From: Nitrospirota bacterium
GTDB taxonomy: Bacteria; Nitrospirota; Thermodesulfovibrionia; Thermodesulfovibrionales; JdFR-88
NCBI GenBank assembly: GCA_021789735.1
Contig: JAJYJB010000089.1
Location: 1 to 8,867 of the forward strand
DNA: 8,867 nucleotides
Reading direction: 5' to 3'
Of the stretch, positions 1-6,396 are shown one piece after another. The stretch's first letter is position 1. The number at the start of each line of letters is the position of its first letter. The notes beneath the pieces are model-generated. The model did no database searches and was not told where the DNA came from. It worked only from the letters and a program-made list of their open reading frames with translations. Made by a program: the position numbers and the translations under genes.

Positions 1-32
1 CCGCTGGCGTCGCATATGGCTACTTTAAGCAT
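1..32 (-). CDS. argC: N-acetyl-gamma-glutamyl-phosphate reductase, N-terminal fragment
   Basis: Only the first eleven residues lie in the window: MLKVAICDASG, running off the left edge. ArgC reduces N-acetyl-glutamyl phosphate to the semialdehyde in arginine synthesis, and family members begin with a short beta strand followed by the NADP-binding loop (V-G-A-S-G-Y type). The beta strand (KVAI) and the A-S-G of the loop are visible. The start ATG lies 10 bases after the rpsI stop, with only a weak purine stretch (AAGAGA) before it, so translation probably continues from rpsI. The order rplM-rpsI-argC is known to me from Geobacter-like bacteria, which supports the call. Residue 8 is Asp where the loop normally has Gly. 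The fragment is too short for certainty. Confidence 0.6.
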   Translation of the reverse strand, partial: MLKVAICDAS

Positions 33-42
33 GGGATTTCTA

Positions 43-435
43 TTATCTCTTGGAGAACTGGAATCTCTTTCTTGCGGCCTTTTGCCCGTATTTCTTTCTT
101 TCCTTGAGCCTGGGATCCCTGGTAAGGAAGCCTTCTTTTTTGAGCTTTGGCCTAAGGTCATTGTCCAGAGCTGTGAGGGCCCTGGATATGCCGTGCCTCA
201 ACGCGCCCGCCTGGCCGCTCATACCCCCGCCCTCGACATTGGCGGTGATGTCATATTTGCCGGTCAGTCCACACAGCTCTATGGGCTGCCTGATCATCAT
301 CCGGAGGGTTTCCCTTGGGAAATAATCGTCCACCGGTTTTTTGTTGACGACGATCTGGCCCGTTCCGGGGACCATGACCACCCTTGCAACCGAAGTCTTT
401 CTTCTGCCTGTTGTCTTGTATGATATCTCCGCCAT
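43..435 (-). CDS. rpsI: 30S ribosomal protein S9
   Basis: This is S9 of the small ribosomal subunit. Its C-terminal tail reaches toward the P-site tRNA. At 130 residues the length is normal for the family. Family landmarks are present: the N-terminal [12 protein letters not shown] segment (residues about 8-19), the [19 protein letters not shown] region in the middle (about 67-86), and the basic C-terminus ending in QFSKR, which is the classic S9 end. It lies 33 bases after the rplM stop and 10 bases before argC, so it belongs to the rplM-rpsI operon. The start is fixed by homology of the N-terminus. The ribosome-binding region is unusual: AAGGAG is followed by alternating GA and TA dinucleotides up to the ATG. 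Confidence 0.98.
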   Translation of the reverse strand: MAEISYKTTGRRKTSVARVVMVPGTGQIVVNKKPVDDYFPRETLRMMIRQPIELCGLTGKYDITANVEGGGMSGQAGALRHGISRALTALDNDLRPKLKKEGFLTRDPRLKERKKYGQKAARKRFQFSKR

Positions 436-456
436 TATATATCTCTCTCTCTCCTT
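436..456 (-). promoter_or_regulatory. rpsI ribosome-binding region with embedded dinucleotide repeats
   Basis: Read on the minus strand, the sequence is AAGG, then (GA)6 tract overlapping the end of the Shine-Dalgarno match, then (TA)3, then the ATG. The best match, AAGGAG (456-451), is 15 bases from the start codon, which is long. The inner GAGAG units could also pair weakly with the anti-Shine-Dalgarno sequence at a better distance. Confidence 0.6.
442..453. repeat. (GA)6 dinucleotide repeat
   Basis: Six perfect GA units on the minus strand (TC on the plus strand) lie between rplM and rpsI and are followed directly by three TA units. A gain or loss of one unit would change the distance between the Shine-Dalgarno core and the rpsI start codon by two bases. 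Confidence 0.9.
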
Positions 457-468
457 GTTTCTTCTCTT

Positions 469-900
469 TTACTGGATGGTAAGGGTCTCCGGCTGCTGCG
501 CCGCGTGCGGGTGCTCCGGCCCGCTGTATACTTTGAGCTTCTTAATCATCTGGCGTCCGAGCTTGTTTTTGGGCAGCATGCCGTGGACCGCGTTTACGAG
601 CACCTGCTCCGGCCTTCTCGAAAGCAGGCTCTTGGCAGTTTCGGCCCTGAGCCCCCCGGGATAGTTTGAATGCCTGTAGTATACCTTCTGATCGAGCTTC
701 CTGCCGGTAAGCTTCACTTTTTCCGCATTGACGACCACCACGAAATCTCCGGTATCCACGTGCGGGGTAAATATTGCCTTGTGTTTACCTCTCAGGTATG
801 TCGCGATGCGGGTGGCCAGCCTGCCAAGCACCAGATCGCTGGCGTCAACGACGTACCACTTCCGCTCGACTTCGTTCTTTTTCGCAAACTGGGTCTTCAT
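469..900 (-). CDS. rplM: 50S ribosomal protein L13
   Basis: This is L13, an early-assembling protein of the large ribosomal subunit. At 143 residues it matches the usual length of about 142. Diagnostic segments are visible: [17 protein letters not shown] (about 14-30), [26 protein letters not shown] (about 36-61, cited in part), [11 protein letters not shown] (about 73-83), and the [13 protein letters not shown] motif (about 104-116) followed by [16 protein letters not shown]. The first gene of the rplM-rpsI-argC group, it has its own promoter in the 94-base gap after the GTPase gene and a good Shine-Dalgarno sequence (AGGAAGGTGA). The start is set by that site and by the canonical N-terminus. 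In E. coli L13 and S9 are also adjacent and co-transcribed. Confidence 0.98.
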   Translation of the reverse strand: MKTQFAKKNEVERKWYVVDASDLVLGRLATRIATYLRGKHKAIFTPHVDTGDFVVVVNAEKVKLTGRKLDQKVYYRHSNYPGGLRAETAKSLLSRRPEQVLVNAVHGMLPKNKLGRQMIKKLKVYSGPEHPHAAQQPETLTIQ

Positions 901-903
901 CCT

Positions 904-913
904 TCACCTTCCT
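904..913 (-). promoter_or_regulatory. Shine-Dalgarno sequence of rplM
   Basis: AGGAAGGTGA lies 3 bases before the ATG; its AGGTG core ends 4 bases before the start and its AGGA ends 9 bases before. This is a strong match to the 16S anti-Shine-Dalgarno sequence and contrasts with the missing sites at recD2, secA and the GTPase gene. Confidence 0.75.
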
Positions 914-932
914 AGATTCTCTGGATTCATGA

Positions 933-969
933 ATTTTATAAGATAATCGAAAAACTGTCCAGATGTCAA
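933..969 (-). promoter_or_regulatory. Putative sigma70-type promoter(s) of the rplM-rpsI operon
   Basis: Two overlapping promoter readings fit the 94-base gap. A perfect TTGACA (969-964) stands 18 bases from TATCTT (945-940). TGGACA (961-956) stands exactly 17 bases from TAAAAT (938-933), with one mismatch in each box. Either would start transcription some 20 to 35 bases before the rplM ATG, leaving room for the Shine-Dalgarno site. No convincing terminator for the upstream GTPase gene is seen, so read-through from the secA group is also possible. Confidence 0.6.
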
Positions 970-994
970 TCTTTTTCAGGAATTCTTTTGAGCT

Positions 995-2338
995 TTAGCT
1001 GCCAAAAAGGCGGGAAAAAGACCCTTTTCGCTTTTTCGATGTGCTGAGGGCCTCTTCGCGGAGCTGTTTAATCTGGGTCAGGGATTCTTCCTGCAAGCGC
1101 TTCAGCTCTTGCAAGGCGGAGGCTAGGGCGCCGACGGTCCCAGTCGCTTCTTTTTCCCTGGCCTTCAGGTCCTCCGCAATGGACTCGATGAAAGGGGAGA
1201 GGGCGCGCAGGACCGCCCCGGGCATTTTGGAAAGGACGTCTTTTATCTCCTTGACCTGTTTTTCCATTTCAGGCGGCATAGTGGCCAGCGCGGATGTTTC
1301 CCCCCGTTCAGGCTGAACATCCTGACCACTTTGATTTTTTTGGGCATCCAGCCGGAGGGCCTCTATCTGCTCCCCCTGGAGCTTCTGCTCCGCGGTCATG
1401 CTTTCCGTCTTCAGCACTAGAGCGTCAAGGGACTTTTGCATCTCCTCCAGGTGCGCCATCAGAAGGTCGATCCCTCTGGAGCATTTCTCCAGGGTGTTTT
1501 CATTTTCATTTCTTTTTTCTTCTTCCTCAACTAGCGTCCCAGCGGAGGAATTCATGTCATCAAAGAAATGCCTTTCGGTGCGGGCATTAAGAAGGTTAGG
1601 CTGCAGCAGTGCCGGATCGAATGAGCGTCCATCCGGGGCCACGGTAGAGGAAGGGGTATTTTCTAGGGCGGTTTCCAAGGTGTCCCGCTCCGGGCCAGGC
1701 CTTTCCTCTGTCCTTTCCGCCGCTTCTTTCTCCGTTTTTCCGTCTCCGGTTGCGTTTTTTTTCTCCAGGTCCCTGATGAGGATATCGGTTATCCCTTTGA
1801 ACGTCTCCTCCACGCCGTCTCCCTTTACGGCCGAGGCAAGGAAAACGGAATATCCTTTTGCGTTCAGGTCGCCGTTCAGCTCTTCGACAGACATCGAGGT
1901 TTTCAGGTCGCGCTTGTTGTACTGAAGGACAATGGGTATGCCGGCCGGATCGATGCCGTTTGACCTCAGGTTTTCCATCATGCTCTGGAAGCTCTCTTTG
2001 TTGTACTGCCTCATTTCGCGCTGGGAGTCTGCCACGAACACCACGCCGTCCGCTCCCTTGAGGACGAGCTTCCGGGTGGAGTTATAGCGTATCTGTCCGG
2101 GCACCGTATATAGCTGGAATTTGACGCTGAAATCGTTGATCTTGCCCGTTGTCACCGGCAGGAAATCGAAAAAAAGCGTCCTGTCGGTTTCGGTCGCCAG
2201 GGACAGCAGTTTCCCTTTGCTCTCGGGGGTAAGCACGGAATGCAGATGCTGGATGTTGGTGGTCTTGCCGCTTAAGCCTGGCCCATAGTAGACGACCTTG
2301 AGGGTAAGCTCCTTCGAGGCGTAGTTAAACAGCGCCAT
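995..2338 (-). CDS. MglA-family small Ras-like GTPase with long C-terminal coiled-coil extension
   Basis: Residues 1-195 form an MglA-type GTPase; 447 residues is more than twice the size of classical MglA (about 195). Visible motifs are the P-loop GPGLSGKT (19-26), TETDRTLFFDFLP (49-61), the MglA-specific TVPGQ (78-82) in place of DxxG, NKRD (141-144) and ASA (168-170). Arg53 and Gln82, the catalytic residues I recall for Myxococcus MglA, are present at the same numbers. MglA proteins set cell polarity and motility by GTP cycling. Residues about 196-265 look disordered and charged; about 270-335 and 355-435 look helical, probably coiled coil; the tail is basic with aromatic residues (KKRKGSFSRLFGS). 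The start overlaps the cyclase gene by 14 bases. There is no Shine-Dalgarno match, but an extended -10 box ends 5 bases before the ATG. The domain call is firm; the cellular role is inferred. Confidence 0.9.
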   Translation of the reverse strand: MALFNYASKELTLKVVYYGPGLSGKTTNIQHLHSVLTPESKGKLLSLATETDRTLFFDFLPVTTGKINDFSVKFQLYTVPGQIRYNSTRKLVLKGADGVVFVADSQREMRQYNKESFQSMMENLRSNGIDPAGIPIVLQYNKRDLKTSMSVEELNGDLNAKGYSVFLASAVKGDGVEETFKGITDILIRDLEKKNATGDGKTEKEAAERTEERPGPERDTLETALENTPSSTVAPDGRSFDPALLQPNLLNARTERHFFDDMNSSAGTLVEEEEKRNENENTLEKCSRGIDLLMAHLEEMQKSLDALVLKTESMTAEQKLQGEQIEALRLDAQKNQSGQDVQPERGETSALATMPPEMEKQVKEIKDVLSKMPGAVLRALSPFIESIAEDLKAREKEATGTVGALASALQELKRLQEESLTQIKQLREEALSTSKKRKGSFSRLFGS

Positions 2339-3725
2339 TACCGATTATAGCATAGACGCCGTTTCTGGTACGGCGCTTGACCTTGTACATGGACTCATCG
2401 GCCAGGCGTATGAGCTCTTCCTGGGAATGGGCGCTTTCAGGATAGGAGGCTACCCCGAAGCTGGCCGTAAGCCTGAGGTTATAACCCTCCTTTTTCAAAA
2501 AAACGTGGTCCTGCACCGTCTGCCTTATCCTCTCCGCGGTCTTGGCGGCCTTTTGCGGCGGGGTCTGGGGCAGGATGATGACGAACTCGTCCCCTCCGTA
2601 CCGGGTGACTATGTCAAGCTCTCTTAAGTGCTTTATCAGAAGCTGCCCCATTTCCACCAGCAGCCTGCTACCGACAAGGTGGCCAAAGTTGTCGTTCACC
2701 GCCTTGAAATGGTCTATGTCCATGAATATCAGGCTGACAGAGGTGTTATACCTGTTGCTCCTCAGCACCTCCGTACCGATGGTCCGCATCATGTAACGGG
2801 TATTGAACAGTTTTGTGAGGTCGTCGGTGACTACCAGTTCCTGCATTTTTTCATACAGGATGGACCTCTCTATTATCAGGGCGGCGTAATCGGTGAATCG
2901 AGTCATGTGCTGCAGTTCCTGCCTTGTAAACTCGCCTCCGGATTTCCTGTTTATGAGCTCAAGCACCCCGAGTATCTTTCCCTTGCTCCTGACTGGCAGG
3001 CATATAGCGGTCTTTATCTTGTGGCGCAGGTCCCTTTCCAGCTTCATCATCAGGCCGGTTTCCCTGTACATGTTCTTTATAAGCAGGGGTTTTCCCTCCC
3101 TGGCCACGATTGAGGCGATCGAATCTGCCGACACGGCGGACTTTCCGGCCTCCTTTTTCCAGATGGGACCTTCCGTTTTCTCAAGATGCAGCCCTCCGGA
3201 CTCTTCGTCAACTAGGTAAAGGGTGCAGTTTTCCGCCTCTGTTTTCTCTTTTATTTTTCTGGTAAGTAGCGAAAGGACATCGGCACGCTCGGAGGAGGAC
3301 GTGAGGACATGGCTCAAGTCTTCGAAGAATTTCAGCTCGTCCTTCAGGGCCGTGTTTTCTTTTTTGAGGGCGGCCGTTTCGTCAGAAAGTTTTTTTTCCT
3401 CTTCTATCCGCTCCAGAAGACGGCTCAGGAGCTCCGTGCGCGCCGCATTGGCATTTATCTGGTAGGTCAATTTTTTTTTCCTGCGGAAAGCAGGGCCTCT
3501 GTCCGATATGAACAGCTTTGGAGTCCCCTCGGTGGCGGCGAAAAGCTTTTTTATAGGCTCCTGCCTGGACAGGGCGTAACCGCCGTTTATGATTATGAAA
3601 GATGCGCGGGAAGCCGAACGGACCGCAAGCGCCGGGTCCTTGAAGCGGGTTATCTTGTAAGCTGAAGACGGCAAGGCTTCTGAAAGGGACGGCAAGGCGT
3701 CCCCTATCAGGAAGACCTTATGCAT
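2325..3725 (-). CDS. Diguanylate cyclase with receiver-like N-terminus, GAF and GGDEF domains
   Basis: The protein probably makes cyclic di-GMP from two GTP in the cytoplasm. The C-terminal GGDEF domain (about 295-460) looks active: [10 protein letters not shown] (301-310), metal-site [11 protein letters not shown] (335-345), YGGDEF (376-381) and ASFGVA (421-426). The feedback-inhibition I-site RELD (368-371) stands at the correct distance. A GAF sensor domain covers about 147-290 ([15 protein letters not shown]). Residues about 97-135 form a charged helix, likely a coiled-coil linker. Residues 1-95 resemble a response-regulator receiver fold ([16 protein letters not shown]), but no phospho-acceptor Asp follows the central strand, so this part is probably not phosphorylated. 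The gene starts inside the secA stop region (8-base overlap) behind a weak GGGG site, and its end overlaps the GTPase start, which implies one signalling operon. The ligand of the GAF domain is unknown. Confidence 0.93.
   Translation of the reverse strand: MHKVFLIGDALPSLSEALPSSAYKITRFKDPALAVRSASRASFIIINGGYALSRQEPIKKLFAATEGTPKLFISDRGPAFRRKKKLTYQINANAARTELLSRLLERIEEEKKLSDETAALKKENTALKDELKFFEDLSHVLTSSSERADVLSLLTRKIKEKTEAENCTLYLVDEESGGLHLEKTEGPIWKKEAGKSAVSADSIASIVAREGKPLLIKNMYRETGLMMKLERDLRHKIKTAICLPVRSKGKILGVLELINRKSGGEFTRQELQHMTRFTDYAALIIERSILYEKMQELVVTDDLTKLFNTRYMMRTIGTEVLRSNRYNTSVSLIFMDIDHFKAVNDNFGHLVGSRLLVEMGQLLIKHLRELDIVTRYGGDEFVIILPQTPPQKAAKTAERIRQTVQDHVFLKKEGYNLRLTASFGVASYPESAHSQEELIRLADESMYKVKRRTRNGVYAIIGNGAV
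2344..2352 (-). promoter_or_regulatory. Possible extended -10 promoter giving a leaderless GTPase transcript
   Basis: TGCTATAAT, a perfect extended -10 element, lies inside the last codons of the cyclase gene (encoding Tyr-Ala-Ile-Ile) and ends 5 bases before the GTPase ATG. A transcript starting 6 bases downstream would begin at the A of the ATG. No good -35 box is seen 17 bases upstream, which extended -10 promoters do not require. Confidence 0.4.
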
Positions 3726-6330
3726 TGGCCCCGCAGCACTTCTTGTATTTCTTGCCGCTACCGCACGGGCAGGGGTCGTTTCTGCCGACTTTCTTTTCTT
3801 TCCTTACGGTCTGGTCGGAAGCCTCACCCCTGTTGTAAATGAGTCTTTGTTTCTTTTCGATCCTGTGCGCCTCGTTCTCGGTCTGTATCCGGACCTTGAA
3901 GAGCCTGCTTAAGGTCTCCGTGTTTATCCTGTCGGTCATCTCGCCGAATAGTTCGAACCCTTCCTTTTTGTACTCGGTAAGCGGGTCTTGCTGCGCATAC
4001 CCGCGCAGCCCGATGCCTTCCCTCAGGTGGTCCATCGCAAGTAGATGGTCCTTCCACTGGGCATCGACCACCTGAAGAAGGATTACCTTCTCCAGGTACT
4101 CCATCATCTCCCCGCCTACTTCCTTCTCCCTTGCCTCGTAGAAGCCTGTCAGGGCGGAAAGCAGGCCTTCTCTGATCTCCTCGGCGGTGCTTTCCGGCTT
4201 TGGGTCAGCAGGCACTGCGAACATCCCGTAGAATGCGTCTTTCAGCCCCTTTATGTCCCATTCCGTGGCATGTTTGTCTTGCGGGCAATATACGTCCAAC
4301 AGGCCGTCCACGGCGTCTTCCATCATCACATGGATGCGCTCCCTGAGGTTTTCCCCTCCTGAGAGTATGTCCCGTCTGAAGCCGTATATCTCTGTCCTCT
4401 GCCGGTTCATGACGTCGTCGTAATCTATCAGGTGTTTCCTGATGTCAAAGTTGTGGGCCTCAACCCTTTTCTGGGCGTTTTCCACGGCCTTGGAGACCAT
4501 CCTGTTTTCTATGGGAACGTCTTCTTCCATGCCCAGCTTGTCCATGATACCGTGCAGGCGGTCGGAGCCGAATATCCTCATCAGGTCGTCTTCTAGAGAG
4601 AGGTAAAAGCGTGATGCCCCAAGGTCCCCCTGCCTTCCGGAGCGGCCCCGGAGCTGGTTGTCTATCCTTCTGGACTCATGCCTTTCGGTGCCCATAATGA
4701 AGAGCCCGCCAGCCTCAAGGACTTTTTTCTTGTCTTCCTCGCATTGCATGGCGGCCTTTTCCTTTGCGTTCCGGATGTCTTCCTGAAAAGGTTCTTTTTT
4801 GTCCTTCAGCAGTTCCCTGGCGACGCCCTCCGGGTTTCCACCCAGTATTATGTCCGTACCCCTGCCTGCCATATTGGTAGCGATGGTGACGGCCCTGCTC
4901 CTGCCTGCCTGGGCGATTATCTCCGCCTCACGTTCGTGATACTTGGCGTTGAGCACTGAATGGGTAATGCCTTTTTTGCGGAGCATCTGGCTCAGGACTT
5001 CGGATTTTTCTATGGATATGGTGCCAACGAGGACGGGCTGCCCATTCTTGTGGAGATCCTCTATCTCACTTGTTATGGCTTTGAATTTCGCATTCTCGTT
5101 CTTGTATATGGAGTCCTGGTGGTCCTTCCTTATCATCGGCCTGTGTGTCGGGACGACGGTCACGTCCAGGTTGTAAATCTTGGCGAACTCCTCCGCCTCG
5201 GTGTCCGCCGTGCCTGTCATGCCTGCAAGCTTGTTGTACATGCGGAAATAGTTCTGGAAGGTGATGGTGGCAAGAGTCTGGTTCTCGTTCTCGATCTTGA
5301 CGCCCTCCTTCGCCTCTATCGCTTGGTGCAGGCCGTCGGACCACCTGCGGCCCGGCATAAGACGGCCTGTGAACTCATCAACTATAACAACTTCTCCGTC
5401 CTTAACCACGTAATCTACGTCACGTTTGTACATATGATGGGCCCTCAGGCCCTGCAGCACGTGGTGCACTATCTCTATGTTGGACTGGTCATAAAGGTTC
5501 CCAAGCCCCAGCAGGCGTTCCGCCTTGGAGTTGCCCTCATCGGTAAGGACAACGCTTTTGTTCTTTTCCTCCAGGGTGAAGTCAGTCTCAAGCTTGAGAT
5601 TGGGTATGATGCGGTTTATCTTGTAGTATTTGTCCGTTGATTCCTCCGAAGGGCCGGAGATGATAAGCGGCGTGCGGGCCTCGTCGATAAGGATGCTGTC
5701 CACCTCGTCGACGATTGCGTAATTGAGCTCTCTCTGGGTGTACTGGGAGATATCATATTTCATGTTGTCTCTCAGGTAATCGAACCCGAACTCATTGTTG
5801 GTGCCGTAAGTTATGTCCGCCCCATAGTTTTCCTGCCGCTGCTCGTCGGTAAGGCCGTGCACAATTACCCCCACTTTGAGTCCCAGCATGTTATAGACAG
5901 GCTCCATCCAGTGGGCGTCTCTGCGGGCCAGGTAATCGTTCACGGTCACAACGTGCACGCCCCTGCCGTCAAGCGCGTTCAGATACACCGGCAGCGTGGC
6001 CACCAGGGTCTTGCCCTCGCCGGTCTTCATCTCGGCGATCTTGCCCTTGTGCAAAACGATGCCTCCGATGAGCTGCACGTCAAAGTGCCTCATCCCCAGG
6101 GCCCGTTTTGCTGCCTCCCTTGTGACGGCAAACGCCTCCGGCAGGAGGTCATCCAGCGTCTCGCCGGCCTCGATCCTTTTTTTGAACTCTCCGGTCTTGT
6201 CCTTGAGGTCTGTATCGGAGAGGCGGGAAATCTGCGGTTCGAGGGAATTTATCTTGTCCACGACGGGCAGATAACTTTTGATCTCCCTCTCGTTCTGTGT
6301 GCCGAATATCTTCTTGAATACGTTTATCAT
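3718..6330 (-). CDS. secA: Protein translocase ATPase subunit SecA
   Basis: SecA is the ATPase motor that drives unfolded preproteins through SecYEG at the inner membrane. At 870 residues it has normal length and a complete set of motifs: [12 protein letters not shown] (79-90), Walker A MKTGEGKT (101-108), [11 protein letters not shown] (128-138), Walker B and following [14 protein letters not shown] (207-220), [11 protein letters not shown], and [23 protein letters not shown] in the second helicase half (cited in part by its GTERHESRR start). The C-terminus is a zinc-binding SecB/lipid-interaction tail of C-x-C-x8-C-C form, Cys854, 856, 865 and 866. The gene follows recD2 by 66 bases and overlaps the cyclase gene by 8. 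No Shine-Dalgarno sequence precedes the ATG; an extended -10 box ends 9 bases before it. No secA2-like features are seen. Confidence 0.99.
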   Translation of the reverse strand: MINVFKKIFGTQNEREIKSYLPVVDKINSLEPQISRLSDTDLKDKTGEFKKRIEAGETLDDLLPEAFAVTREAAKRALGMRHFDVQLIGGIVLHKGKIAEMKTGEGKTLVATLPVYLNALDGRGVHVVTVNDYLARRDAHWMEPVYNMLGLKVGVIVHGLTDEQRQENYGADITYGTNNEFGFDYLRDNMKYDISQYTQRELNYAIVDEVDSILIDEARTPLIISGPSEESTDKYYKINRIIPNLKLETDFTLEEKNKSVVLTDEGNSKAERLLGLGNLYDQSNIEIVHHVLQGLRAHHMYKRDVDYVVKDGEVVIVDEFTGRLMPGRRWSDGLHQAIEAKEGVKIENENQTLATITFQNYFRMYNKLAGMTGTADTEAEEFAKIYNLDVTVVPTHRPMIRKDHQDSIYKNENAKFKAITSEIEDLHKNGQPVLVGTISIEKSEVLSQMLRKKGITHSVLNAKYHEREAEIIAQAGRSRAVTIATNMAGRGTDIILGGNPEGVARELLKDKKEPFQEDIRNAKEKAAMQCEEDKKKVLEAGGLFIMGTERHESRRIDNQLRGRSGRQGDLGASRFYLSLEDDLMRIFGSDRLHGIMDKLGMEEDVPIENRMVSKAVENAQKRVEAHNFDIRKHLIDYDDVMNRQRTEIYGFRRDILSGGENLRERIHVMMEDAVDGLLDVYCPQDKHATEWDIKGLKDAFYGMFAVPADPKPESTAEEIREGLLSALTGFYEAREKEVGGEMMEYLEKVILLQVVDAQWKDHLLAMDHLREGIGLRGYAQQDPLTEYKKEGFELFGEMTDRINTETLSRLFKVRIQTENEAHRIEKKQRLIYNRGEASDQTVRKEKKVGRNDPCPCGSGKKYKKCCGANA

Positions 6331-6339
6331 ATGTTTTTT

Positions 6340-6348
6340 ATAATAACA
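6340..6348 (-). promoter_or_regulatory. Possible extended -10 promoter of secA, near-leaderless
   Basis: TGTTATTAT (extended -10, one mismatch to TATAAT) ends 9 bases before the secA ATG, so transcription would start only about 1 to 4 bases before the start codon. The 66-base gap between recD2 and secA contains no Shine-Dalgarno sequence near the ATG and no strong -35 box; the closest is TTAGAA at 16 bases. Confidence 0.45.
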
Positions 6349-6396
6349 TTAAACCGGGTGCTTCTAATACCGCCTGTGGGCATCCGGAGGGCTGTT

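Noticed and set aside
16..423. 135-codon open frame on the plus strand
   Set aside because: It is antisense to rpsI, an unmistakable ribosomal protein gene.
969..1020. Possible terminator after the GTPase gene (short AGC/GCT stem, flanking T and A runs)
   Set aside because: The stem is only 3 base pairs and lacks the G/C-rich stem and trailing T-run of an intrinsic terminator.
1398..1925. 175-codon open frame on the plus strand, rich in Ser and Arg
   Set aside because: It is the complement of the Glu/Lys-rich linker and coiled coil of the GTPase, which explains its composition.
4960..5640. 226-codon open frame on the plus strand
   Set aside because: It lies wholly antisense to secA, whose motifs are intact, and its translation resembles no known family. 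It is a shadow of secA codon usage.
3718..6330. Possibility that the gene is accessory secA2
   Set aside because: Length, all helicase motifs and the C-terminal C-x-C-x8-C-C zinc tail are those of the canonical SecA.
6377..6390. Inverted-repeat-like GCC/GGC pairs in the recD2-secA gap
   Set aside because: Stems of 3 base pairs are not enough to call a terminator or operator.
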